Source: Flabesymbios commensalis (Eukaryota > Annelida > Polychaeta > Terebellida > Flabelligeridae). From it: a DNA stretch of 64,000 bases. Below are positions 45,375-55,439 of this stretch, piece by piece; the first letter of the stretch is position 1; every line of letters starts with the position of its first letter. The stretch is taken from positions 66,713,440 through 66,777,439 of the forward strand of contig OZ024908.1 of assembly GCA_964017125.1 (NCBI GenBank), given 5' to 3'. The notes below the pieces were generated by a model. It ran no database searches and was not told where the DNA came from. It saw only the letters and a program-made list of their open reading frames with translations. The translations under genes and the position numbers were made by a program.

Positions 45375-46797
45375 CAGACAAAAAAACGCTTTCGACAAAA
45401 ACGCTTTCGTTTAGCATATATTTCCGAACTGACAGAAAATGATGATGATCTTTACGAATATATTAAAATGTACATTATTTTATATGCAGACGACACAGTT
45501 ATTCTCGCAGAGTCACCAACAGAGCTTCAAATGTCATTAGATGCTATGCAGTCGTACTGTAATATATGGAAGTTAAATATTAATACCAGCAAAACAAAAA
45601 TAGTAATATTTTCAAGAGAAAAAGTTCGAAAATATCCCAAGTTTAACTTCCGAAATTCAAGTATTGATGTCATTGACAATTTCACCTACCTTGGTATTGT
45701 ATTTAATTATAATGGAAAGTTTGGCAAAGCTAAAAATAATGTTTTTAATAAAGCCAGTAGAGCTATGTTTTCACTTTTAAAAAAATCTAGAGTGTTGAAT
45801 TTACCTATTGATTTACAGCTAGACCTTTTTGACAAGCTTGTCACAACAATACTTTTATATGGAAGTGAGATTTGGGCCTGTGAAAATAACGATATCATCG
45901 AAAAGCTCCATTTGAGATATTGTAAATATATATTAGGTGTTAATAAAAGCACCACATCTTCGATGGTATACGGCGAATTGGGCCGTTATCCATTGAATAT
46001 AGAATACACATCAAGATGTATTTTATTTTGGGCACGTATTATTTCAGGCCCAGTTTCAAAACTGTCAGTTAAAATGTATAATTTATTGTATAAAATGTAA
46101 AATCTAGGTATTTATAATTCACCCTGGCTATCTTTTGTCAAATCTACTTTATTGTCTGCTGGATTTGGATATGTTTGGAGAGATCAAAAGATACCCCGTA
46201 CACTTGAATATTTAAAAAAAAAGTTTTGAAACCTAGACTTAAGGATCAATACCTTCAGACTTGGACAGATGATGTAGCATCAAATGCAAAATGTATAAAT
46301 TACCGTATGTATAAGTCGGATATATCATTAGAATTCTACATTACTTTTCTACCTATGAAATTAAGAACCGTTTTTAGTCGTTTTAGGTGCAGAAATCACA
46401 AATTACCTGTAGAAACTGGCATTTATAAAAACATCCCAAGATCTGAAAGAGTATGCGTTAAATGTACTCAGTCCGAAATTGGTGAAGAATTTCATTATAT
46501 ATTTAACTGTCCATTTTTTGCTGATCAGAGACGCACATACCTACCATAGTATTGTCATATACACCCTTCGGCACCCAAATTCAAACGCATAATGAATGAT
46601 AAAACAAAATTACGTAGTTTGGCGAATTTCATTAAGATTATTTTAGAAAGTGTGAAGTGAAAAAACTGTAATTGATTGTATAATAATGTAAACATTATTA
46701 TGTGTTATGTTGTATGTTTTGCTTATTACATTCACTGTTATTTTCTTGTATTCCTCCATGTGAGGCTTGAAGAATAAACACTTGAAACTTGAAACTA
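45375..46797 (+). pseudogene. Second LINE copy with an internal deletion
   Basis: Near-identical to 42700-44336. It starts at the KKAFD block and jumps about 240 bp to AYISELTENDDDLYEYIKM. The YADDT block is at 45480. A 210-codon frame (45468-46100) runs YADDTVILAESPTELQM...VYGELGRYPLNIEY...KMYNLLYKM, then a stop and a frameshift. CVKCTQSEIGEEFHYIFNC follows at about 46455. The tail is AATAAACACTTGAAACTTGAAAC, a 7-bp variant of the first copy's tail. Better preserved than the first copy. Confidence 0.85.
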
Positions 46798-46884
46798 TGT
46801 GTCACATTTTAATTATACATGATACTCAGAATTCATATATCCGTTGGATAAAATTTTAAACATAATTCTTTCTGATCCGATAGG

Positions 46885-47195
46885 GCGGGGGTTCAGTGGT
46901 TAAAGCTACATAATTGTAAAGTTGGAGATCACGTGCTCGAACCCCACTCTGGTCTTCAAGTTTCAAAGAAACAAAATGTTTCTTCCCCGCTCACTCGTAA
47001 AAATCAATATTGGTGGGAACCTCGTGACCAAGAGGTAGCGTACTCGGCCTCAGACCGCCACGTCTCGAATTTCGAATCCTGTGTCTGGAGGGCAGTGTCA
47101 TCCCATTCATGTCACCATCCTCAGGGGGTTGTCCTGGCCATGTACAAATGTGTCCCGCAAATCGTAAATGAAATTGAAAATGAAATGATTGAGGG
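46885..47195 (+). mobile_element. Two-headed tRNA-derived SINE
   Basis: First head GGGCGGGGGTTCAGTGGTTA...GCTCGAACCCCACTCTGG (A and B boxes), linker AAACAAAATGTTTCTTCCCC, second head CTCGTGACCAAGAGGTAGCG...TTCGAATCC, then the body. This first head differs from the one in the copy at 24811, so at least two subfamilies exist. Confidence 0.8.
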
Positions 47196-47465
47196 TTTAG
47201 TACACATTTGTGCACATGTAAGCTAGGGGAATCTCCCGAGGATGGTGAGATGGCACTACCCTCCAGACACAGAATGCGAAATTTTAGCCCAGGTGATCTG
47301 AGGTCGAGCACGCTACCTCTCGGTTACGGAGGCTCCCCACGATATTAAATCTTCACGAGTGAGGGGGTAGACACATTTTGTTTCCTTGAAACTTGAATTC
47401 CAGAGCGGGTTCGATCCCGCGATCACCGATTTTCCAAGCTGTCAGCTTTAACGTCTGCACCAGTG
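47178..47465 (-). mobile_element. Second SINE, tail-to-tail with the previous one
   Basis: On the minus strand: head near CTCTGGAATTCAAG and GATCGCGGGATCGAACCCG, linker, second head GGAGCCTCCGTAACCGAGAGG, body, tail meeting the tail of the plus-strand copy at about 47180-47195. Together they form an inverted pair. Confidence 0.75.
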
Positions 47466-47653
47466 GACTATACAGTGGACTACTCCTTTAATTGAATATA
47501 TCGTTGTTCTGGGTACACCCCTATGTTGTACCAGACAGTGGGTCTGCATGAGTTACGACCACAGTACACATCAATAGCCTTCCAACTCTTATAAAATATA
47601 ACGCTATAAAATACTTCACATACATCAGCAAATGAAAAACTCTACGCTGCAGT

Positions 47654-47960
47654 AAAAAATGAAATGAATCGGGCTTTAGGCCACCTTTGTGCACATATAG
47701 GCTAAACTGGGCCAGGAGAACCTCCTGAGGATGGTGAGATGATTGAGATGACACTGTCGTCCAGACACAGGATTCGAAATTCGAGCCCTGGCGGTCTGAG
47801 GCCGAGCACGCTACCTCTCGGTCACGGAGGCTCCCCACAATACACACGTGGATGGGGAAGAAACAATTTTGTTTCTTTCAAACCGCCGAGACCGGGAACC
47901 GAACCCCGGACTCTGGCGTGAAAGGCAGCGGTGCTAACCACTACCCTAGGGCCCCCGCCC
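47654..47960 (-). mobile_element. Full-length SINE with 12-bp TSD and empty-site paralogue
   Basis: Close to the copy at 24811. CTACGCTGCAGT flanks it at 47642-47653 and 47961-47972. Segmental copy 1 has the unfilled site ACTCTACTCTGCTGTGCAAAG near 40121, so the insertion came after the duplication. Confidence 0.95.
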
Positions 47961-47984
47961 CTACGCTGCAGTGCAAACGCCAAA

Positions 47985-48055
47985 ACCATGCAAAGCCAAA
48001 AGGCAGTATCTGCAAAGCCAAAAGGCAGATACTGCTTTTTGGCTTTGAAGAACAG
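47985..48055. repeat. Family D foldback, shortened
   Basis: GCAAAGCCAAAAGGCAGTA is followed by a second GCAAAGCCAAAAGGCAG and then the right arm TACTGCTTTTTGGCTTTG. The usual centre is missing. Confidence 0.7.
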
Positions 48056-48079
48056 TAGACCTATTTTGACAGCTGGATA

Positions 48080-48355
48080 GTTTGACCCAATGCTGATTCA
48101 ATGTTGGCCCAGCGTCGTATGCGGAAGCCCAGTAATAAACAATGTCTGGCGTTTGCTGGGAGACCAGTTGGAGATAGAGAAAATCCCAGTAAAAAACACA
48201 AAACATTTGTATAACATTTATGCAATGTTTGGCCAACGTCGAAGACGTTGTATAAATGCTCTATGTTTGTGTTTACTGGAAAGAGACTTGTGACGTTCGC
48301 TCAATGCATGTTTATTGTTGGTTGATTAGCATTAAACCAACATTAGATCAAACTG
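48080..48355. repeat. Family C cluster
   Basis: A partial C (48080-48165), a full ATTTATA-subtype C (48185-48288, CCCAGTAAAAAACACAAAAC...GTGTTTACTGG) and a diverged half (48305-48355). The first two also occur in segmental copy 1. Confidence 0.65.
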
Positions 48356-48515
48356 TTCTCTTTACTTTGATAGATCGATCTCATAAAAAAGTTGGCCTAC
48401 GGGCCATGCAGGTGAAATTACATGTGTGATTACAATAATTACAGGTGTGCACGGGCCAATTCGGTTAAGCAAATACATTATCTTGTATTTGCATTGGTGA
48501 TGGGAATAATGCAAT

Positions 48516-49674
48516 ATATCAGTTATAATCAGGCAGCCAAAGTTGTTTTTTTGGCCTAACTCTGCATCGCGGCTGTTAAAGTTTTTTTTGATGGATTATA
48601 AACCAGCAGGTGTTCTATGAAGCATATCCGCCGGACATCAAAAGAATAACCTTGAGCGTTTTGAGAAAAATGACAAAATCCAAGGTCAAAGTTCAAATTT
48701 CAAGGTCAAATATATAAAAAAAATTAAACAGAGCTAGAGACAAGTGTAATACCTCTATTTCGTCTAATTTTGACTGAAAAAATCATTTTAGGTATTATTT
48801 TAATGATTCAAGTTCATCTTTAAGGTCAAAAGGTCAATTTCAAGGTCAAATTATTGAAAATATCATTTTTAACAAACATAATTAGGAACAAATATAATAA
48901 CTCTTTTTAGTGTGATTTTAACTACATAATTTATTTCTAATATAAAATTTTGCTGATTCAAGGTCATCTTCAAGGTCAAAAGGTCAATTCTAAAGTCAAA
49001 ACTGTGAAATGTTATTTTTAACAAATGGAAATAGCAGCAAGTGTAATACCTCTTTTCGATGTCTTTTTGACTGAATAATTAAGTTGTGGTACTATTTTGA
49101 TGATTAAGGGTCATCTTCAAAGTCAAAACGTAAATGTTAAGGTCAAATAAGCGAAAATATGATTTTCAAGATCAAATATCATATTTCTAACTAATTTACC
49201 TAGGAACAAGTGTAATACCTCTTTTTCATGTACTTTTGACTAGAAAATCTATTTCTGGTATTATTTTCATGAGTCCATGTCATCTTCAAGGTCAAAACGT
49301 CTATTTCAAGGTCAAATGAGCTAAAATTTGATTCTAATAAATACAAGTGAGAGCCTTTTTTAATGTAATTTTCACTACAGTAGACATGCTAAGAGCCCAA
49401 AAATGGGTAAATCCTAACTTTTTAGGGCAAGCATGACACTTGGCATCGATGTTCCATAGATCCTTTAGAAAAGTTTTATCCAAAGAGACAATTCATATCT
49501 ATTTTTTAAAGACCAAAAAATCCGCCAATTTCCAAGATGGCCAAGGTCACACATTTTGTTCAAAAGTAAAGAAACGTTGTCTACAATAGTAGGCTGGGAG
49601 CCAGTGTCAGCAAAAAAGTGACCGTGTTGCACCCCCCTGCCAACAGAGGACACCCTAGTCATTATGAAACAGTG
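48516..49674. repeat. Insertion with tandem TCAAGGTCA-rich units
   Basis: Absent from segmental copy 1, where AATGCAATATAT runs on directly into the sequence found here after 49674. ATATAT lies at both junctions. The core (about 48610-49350) is four to five degenerate units of about 140-170 bp, each with a GTAATACCTCTTTT-like start, a TTTTGACT block and two or three AGGTCA words. At least six exact TCAAGGTCA sites are seen. The right part holds CCAAGATGGCCAAGGTCAC (49538). No ORF of note. Confidence 0.7.
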
Positions 49675-49900
49675 ACATATATATAGGCCTAATGTATCGC
49701 TCATAAATTACTCGCCTATACCATACGGATTGAAAACGAATGTCAGACACCAACAGCGGGTTTACAACTGTTTAAAGAGGATTGAGTCTATTTGAAACCG
49801 GTATCAAGTATATGTTTATGTTAAACCGTTCGAATTAAATGCACCTCAAATTAAAATATCTGAAAAAACTGTATGCTCAGCTAATAAAAAATTACAGACA

Positions 49901-50205
49901 TTCCACACGTAAGTCCACGGTATTGTCACTACTGATTCTTTAAAACCGACAAGAACTGTGCCTAAGATGTTTGCTGAACCGGACAAAGATCAAACCGGTC
50001 TGTCATGAACAATGAACTGCTCAATCCAGGGAAGAAAGGGAGAATGCTTCGCTTTACGAGACTGGACAAGATCTTGAGAATGACGTTCAAGATGAAGGTA
50101 AACATTACTGTTTGTCTGGGTGCAGTGTTTGCGTCCTTTATATTTATGCCTGGAGGTGCCAACATGAAAACAGGCCGACATTTTTGTCCACCGCTCTACT
50201 CGTTC
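49901..50205. other. No supported gene
   Basis: An 80-codon frame at 50005-50247 runs into the SINE and has no recognisable domain. Confidence 0.4.
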
Positions 50206-50216
50206 AATTCCGGCAC

Positions 50217-50532
50217 GGGCAGTGAGTGGTTGAAGCTGCCTGCTTGAAGCTGCCTACTTGGAAAGTCGGAGATCGCGGGCTCGAACCCCACTCTGGCATT
50301 CAAGTTACAAACAATCAAAATGTTTCTTCCCCGCTTACTCGTAAATATTTAATATTGTGGGGAGCCTTCGTGACTTGGAGGTAGCTTGCTCGGCCTCAGG
50401 CCGCCAGTGCTCGAATTTTAAATCCTGTAACTGGAGGACAGTGTCATACATTTCACCATCCTCAGGTGATTATTCTAGCCCAGTTTAGCCTATATGTGCA
50501 CAACGGTGGCCTAAAACCCCATTCATTCATTT
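50217..50532 (+). mobile_element. Two-headed SINE with 11-bp TSD
   Basis: AATTCCGGCAC flanks it at 50206-50216 and 50533-50543. First head GGGCAGTGAGTGGTTG...GCTCGAACCCCACTCTGG, second head GGAGCCTTCGTGACTTGG..., tail CATTCATTCATTT. Same subfamily as 46885-47195. Confidence 0.9.
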
Positions 50533-50744
50533 AATTCCGGCACTGAGAGATTGGCACGATATAGGCTTGTCGCTGTGTCCGTTGGCCCAAATTTTACCCA
50601 ATATTGCATCGCCGTCTCGAGTTTCTAGATCTGAGAAAAATACACGCCCCGAACCGGGTTACCGTGATGCCGCCATTTTTGAATAACCCGGGTTATGCCG
50701 TGATAGCAGATTTAATGTATGACTCTCACTCGACTTTTCTTTAA

Positions 50745-50990
50745 CCCTTTAACCGCCGGTGCCGTCCATATTCGTCCATATTTTCACATTTTATATTAGC
50801 ACATAATAATTATCAGCTTTTAAACCCGTTAAAGATAAAAAGTGACATTAATCAGCATGATTTGACATTTTCTGACCTCCATTTTGTCAAATCTAAATAA
50901 TTTTCACTCACTTGAAGTTGTGGATCGCGTCAGCGAGACACAACTTCAAGTGGGTGAAAATTCAAATTGAATAATTTGGCGGCTAAAGGG
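50745..50990. mobile_element. Family A MITE with TTAA duplication
   Basis: CCCTTTAACCGCC...GGCGGCTAAAGGG, TTAA at 50741-50744 and 50991-50994. The interior GCCGTCCATATTCG differs from the usual GCCGCATATATTCG, marking a subfamily shared with 53896. Confidence 0.88.
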
Positions 50991-50994
50991 TTAA

Positions 50995-51470
50995 AAAACA
51001 TAGCCTTTAACATTCAGTTTATCTTGGTTGTGATATTTAGAGTTTAGAAGCAGGTAAGCAGAATAAAACCTGGCTACCAGTGTAGTGTGTGAAAACTGGT
51101 ACTGGTGGAGGACGATTTTGGGGGATTGATTACATTTTTTCTACCACGGTAACCCGGGTCAAAGTACCTCAAAAATGAAATAATTAAATCTGAAAAATGG
51201 CTGAAACTGCACGATAACCCGGGTGCGCGGTGAATGGGTTGTTTGCCTATCTGCAATCATTTCCATAAGGACACCGCATCTAGCATCTACATCCTGAAGT
51301 CAGCCTATGTATAATGAGATAACATGAATGAAACCAGCAGCAAATAAAGATACATTGATCCAATACTGATTTAATGTTGGTCCAACGTCTACGACGCTGG
51401 CTCAACAATATATACGCATCGTGTCAATGTCCCGAGTACATATGTCGTGATATTAGAGGGATGCGGTTCA
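50995..51470. other. No gene seen; one diverged family C fragment
   Basis: Short GGTAACCCGGG/CCCGGGTTA words recur (also at 50655-50690). A C fragment lies at 51355-51432 (GATTTAATGTTGGTCCAACG). Confidence 0.45.
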
Positions 51471-51473
51471 TTA

Positions 51474-51570
51474 ACCCTTAAAGCGCTGAAATATGTTTAT
51501 ATAAAAAAAGATACCAAAGGGTTTTTTCAATTTGAAATCATCATAAATGTCTTCGAATTGAGACTAAAGG
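51474..51570. repeat. Family B fragment, left end only
   Basis: TTAA|CCCTTAAAGCGCTGAAAT and the following AAATCATCATAAATGTC block; cut by the family H element. Confidence 0.6.
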
Positions 51571-51692
51571 TGCGGTCGCGCTTAAAAAAAAGATAAACTG
51601 TACTGTTTATCATAGCAGGGGCTACACTGCAAGCTGTGCGGCGCCGCGCAGCGCGGCGCCGCGCGGCGCGGCGTTTGGTGGGGCCGTAGCTT
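51571..51692. repeat. Family H GC-rich element
   Basis: GGTGCGGTCGCGC...GCGCGGCGTTTGGTGGGGCC. The core GCGGCGCCGCGCAGCGCGG is strongly self-complementary. Shares AACTGTACTGTTTATCAT and GGCTACACTGCAAGCTG with 9860-9910 in inverted order. It interrupts a B element. Confidence 0.65.
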
Positions 51693-51886
51693 AAGCATTA
51701 CCTTCATTTTTAAACTGCACTGTTTGATGAGCTCATATAACTTAATTACCTTTGTTAACTCATTTTGTGTACAGCAAGTCAAGATTGTGACGAGGCCAGA
51801 TATAACTATTCTTCATATAATTCTACATACTGACAGTGATCCAGGAATTATGTTCCAGGAAGCAGGATCTGGAAATTAACCCGTAA
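51693..51886. other. Unassigned spacer
   Basis: No recognised feature. Confidence 0.4.
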
Positions 51887-52121
51887 CCCTTGAAGCGTTG
51901 AATATATTTGTTAAAGACATCGCATCAAAAGTTTTTTTTCAATTTGAAATCATCATGTCTTAGTTAGTTCTTTCCGATTCATTTAAATACCTATGTGATG
52001 GGTCCACGGCCATTAGAAATATTGTTATTCTTACAGTGCGGGGATCGACTTTAGTCGTCAGAATATGACGTCTACAGACGTCAGATTCTGACGACTAAAG
52101 TCGATCCCCGCGCTGTAAGGG
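51887..52121. mobile_element. Family B piggyBac-like MITE
   Basis: CCCTTGAAGCGTTG...CGCGCTGTAAGGG with GTAA left and TTAA right. The palindrome TCGACTTTAGTCGTCAGAAT / TTCTGACGACTAAAGTCGA is almost perfect. Confidence 0.82.
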
Positions 52122-52129
52122 TTAAAGCC

Positions 52130-52347
52130 CTTAGAGTCGTTTTCGACCCTTTTGCTTGTTCCTTATTTGACAAAAAATTTGAAGGAGAAATTTGTTCCAA
52201 ATTTGCTAAATTGACATATGTTTTGATTTAATTTATGCATGTATGCGTGAGTAATTTTTACTCACTTGAAGTTGTGGGTCGCGGTAGCGACGCAAAACTT
52301 CAAGTGAGTAAAAATTTAAATGATATAATGCAGCGCTCTGAGGGTTA
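52130..52347. repeat. Family A2 MITE
   Basis: The hairpin CACTTGAAGTTGTGGGTCG / AAAACTTCAAGTG has GCGGTAGCGAC. The right end GCGCTCTGAGGG is followed by TTAA. Confidence 0.65.
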
Positions 52348-53358
52348 ACCATGTAGCCATTGTGAGCCAGTTATCTCATTTAAAAATATATTTGATTGCA
52401 GATACTCGAAGCTGTATTTGTTTAATTTGAGACCAAATATTTTCAGTTATTGTTGTTAATGTACACATTTTATATTTGTTTATATTTATATTTATATTTA
52501 TACATTTTACACACTTGTACTTATAGAAAGCTTAATATATAAAAAAAAAATTACTAGGATCACTGTTTGATGTGATCATATAAAGAGATTAAATGCGATA
52601 ATAGTGGTACGTGGCGGTAAAGGGTCAAGGTTATATGTGGAGGACCTCTATTATATGAATTATATGTACAGGCACGCTGTAATTGTTGTCAACGCATGTA
52701 TCCCATATCACACTAAACCGTCAGCCAATGCTGGATTAATTGTGGGTCAAAAGCGCTGATGGTGGACCAGCATTAATCCAGCATCTGCTCAACGTTTTTG
52801 CATGGACACAACTACTGTTTATGTTCGGAAGAGAAATTTTGAAAAATAATGATCAAACTAATTCATCCTGCTATCAAATGATATACTACTATTTGTGAGA
52901 ATAATAATATTCTGTAGAGTGAGGCAGAAGTAGCGCACGACAAATTTTTAAAAGTATCATATCCCGGCCAAACGTTCTCTGGATCGGCCCTTTAATACAG
53001 TGGCCCTTTAATACAGCCACATCTCGATTATATGAGCACACGCCCTTATAAGCTGAAATACAATCGATGTATCGGCTATATTTAGCATTATATTACGGAA
53101 GATGATATAAATGAGCCCGCATGTGTATCATTATTCATGCTTAGTAGAACGCACATTAACCAGAAGCGAACAATTATTCCGTCAATTCTGAAATAATTTT
53201 AATGACATTTTACAAGCACTATTACGTTTCATTTTGTTTTTGCCACAAACCCTGAAGCATTCGCGCATGCAGCTTTATTGAATATTTCATTCAGTAGTGT
53301 GTGTCATGTAGGGATAATTCTAGGACAGAAAAATCAAAATTAAGTGTAATCAATTTAA
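52348..53358. other. No gene seen; one C fragment
   Basis: A diverged C foldback at about 52720-52800 (AATGCTGGATTAATTG...CAGCATTAATCCAGCAT). A TTTATATTTATAT run at 52475-52505. Otherwise AT-rich. Confidence 0.5.
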
Positions 53359-53596
53359 CCCTTTAACCACCGGTGCCGCATATATTCGGGTTTTCATTTG
53401 TTATTAGCACATTAAGTACCACCTTTTAAGCATGTTAAAGATAAAATGTGACATCAATCAGCAATATTTGAAAACAGTTGACCTCCACTTTGTCAAATCT
53501 GAATAATTTTCACTCACTTGAAGTTGTGGATCGCGTCAGCGAGACACAACTTCAAGTGGGTGAAAATTCCGATTGAATAATTTGGCGGTTAAAGGG
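53359..53596. mobile_element. Family A MITE with TTAA duplication
   Basis: CCCTTTAACCACC...GGCGGTTAAAGGG with TTAA at 53355-53358 and 53597-53600. Confidence 0.9.
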
Positions 53597-53895
53597 TTAA
53601 ATGATTTGATATATAGCGGTATGCGTCATAATTAACTATTTACTATATGTTATCAAAATAGATGTAAGGTACTGGTGATATTTAAAACCGTTGATGATTC
53701 TAAAACTATAACTAATTTCTTGTTACATTTTCAGCCTTTGTTACAATATCATTATCATCCAGTATGTGTGGCCTATCATGTTTCCGTCACATTTTCTATA
53801 GACTCATAAGTTATAATCGACCTTTCGCTGTTATAGTAAGAAAGTAGCGCTTACGATATTTTATGAATTTTAACGAATTGACTGGTTCTAGTTAA

Positions 53896-54005
53896 CCCTT
53901 TAACTGCCGGTGCCGTCCATATTCTTTTTTCACATTTTTATTAGCACATTACATATCAGCTTTTAAACCTGTTAAAGATAAAAAAGTGACCTTTATCAGC
54001 AAGAT
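53896..54005. repeat. Truncated family A MITE
   Basis: TTAA|CCCTTTAACTGCC, then the subfamily interior to GACCTTTATCAGCAAGATT; the hairpin and right end are missing. Confidence 0.75.
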
Positions 54006-54292
54006 TCGGCCTCGGCCGTTTCCACAGCTAAGAATGTAGAGCTCCTCGGGCTTTGTCCTATACATACACCACACAGTCATGAGCTGATGCTTATTTTTTA
54101 GTTCGCCAGTAAACCTCCAATCGCGTCTCCTTTTTTTACATTTTTGGCTTTTTAAAAACGGACTTTCAGGTGAAATATATTTTGCAAAATAGATCACTTT
54201 TATCCAAGAACAGAATAATTCTTTCAAGATTAAGGATGGAATCTGTGATTTGACATTGAGCGATAATTGGTGAAGGAGACTAGCCTTGTTAA

Positions 54293-54479
54293 CCCTTGCA
54301 ACGCTGAAATATATGTGTATGAACCATGGAGGTTTTTATCAATTTAAAATCAGCATAAATGTCTTAGTTAACTCTTTCCGCTTTATTTTAATATCTAAGT
54401 TAGTGGTCTACGGCCATTATACATATTTTACTCTTTCAGTGCTGGATTGGTGTTAGAGTCGGTCACCGCGCTGAAAGGA
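54293..54479. mobile_element. Family B MITE
   Basis: CCCTTGCAACGCTG...CGCGCTGAAAGGA flanked by TTAA (54289-54292, 54480-54483). The inner palindrome is mostly deleted. Confidence 0.78.
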
Positions 54480-54599
54480 TTAATTATTAGTGATTAATTG
54501 TACCACGATATTGCCACAAAGTGCATATATATAGCAATGAAGCAATATTCACACTTGCTGTTATCATTTTATAGTTATTTTCATGTGTAGGTGATGTTT

Positions 54600-54768
54600 C
54601 CTGATACGATTTCGGATTCTTTCCGCTCCAATATCTCAAGTTATGGGTCTACGACCTTTATGAATCTTTTGCTCTTTCAGTGCGGGGGTCGACTTTAGAC
54701 GTCAGAATCTGACGTCTACAGACGTCAGATTCCGACGTCTAAAGTCGATCCCCGGGCTGGAAGGGTAA
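54600..54768. repeat. Family B MITE, 5' part missing
   Basis: CTTTCCGCTCCAATATC..., palindrome GACGTCAGAATCTGACGTC / GACGTCAGATTCCGACGTC, end CGGGCTGGAAGGG. Confidence 0.7.
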
Positions 54769-54935
54769 ACACGAGACATGCACCCAAAATGGTGGTTCAC
54801 CGTTTACGAACCTATAAAAAACTACTATAATATCTACGTGGCACAAGCAGGAGACACAATGCTGGGTCAGCTTAGTCGACGGATGACCGGCATTAACCCA
54901 GCATTGGGTTAACGTCTCGTGTTTGCAGTGTCTGG
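54769..54935. repeat. Family C foldback with an internal insert
   Basis: Left end AAACACGAGACATGC, about 80 bp of other sequence, then CACAATGCTGGGTCAGC...CAGCATTGGGTTAACGTCTC and GTGTTTGCAG. Confidence 0.55.
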
Positions 54936-55189
54936 TTATGATGATTTCGGACTTTATCATCTCTATTGTATGATAACACCTAAATGATGCATGTAAACAA
55001 CACCCCACCTGCACGTATGCGCATATTTACACGCAGGCTAAGCGTGAACAGTGGTAAATGAAAAGGGTGTTTTAATAGTGGGACAGCGTACCAGACGTTG
55101 GGCCAACATTAAATCAATATATATATATCAATATATATATAAAATATATATAATGTCACTGAAATCGAAAAATAGTTAGTGGTAGACAC
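54936..55189. other. AT-rich spacer with (TATA)n near 55120-55150
   Basis: Contains a short ATATATATCAATATATATATAAA tract and one C fragment at 55055-55110. Confidence 0.5.
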
Positions 55190-55400
55190 TCAGCTAAAGT
55201 AATAAGTTAATTTTGTAGGTTTTGATTTTAAATGAATAATATGAAGCTGGAAATTGTAATAGCAATAATATTCCAACTTCAAGTGAATGAAAAATTCGAA
55301 TTGACCATTCAGATGGTCAGAAGTAATATTAAACACTGTTACAATACGGAAAAATACTAATGAAATGATTAGTGTGCTCAATATTGACCACTTGGTAACC
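55190..55400. repeat. Family G-like hairpin element
   Basis: ATGAAGCTGGAAATTG / ATTCCAACTTCAAGTG hairpin at about 55237-55285. Confidence 0.5.
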
Positions 55401-55439
55401 AGCGTGTCTAATTGTGTTGATAATAAGCTGCAAGAAGAA

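Larger units (their letters stand above)
47466..49900. repeat. Segmental duplication, copy 2 (with insertions)
   Basis: Partner of 39840-41510. Later insertions are the SINE at 47654-47960 and the block at about 48516-49674. Confidence 0.8.

Noticed and set aside
51620-51690. GC-rich block as a promoter CpG island
   Set aside because: It is a copy of a dispersed GC-rich repeat, also found at 9690-9950, and no gene starts nearby.
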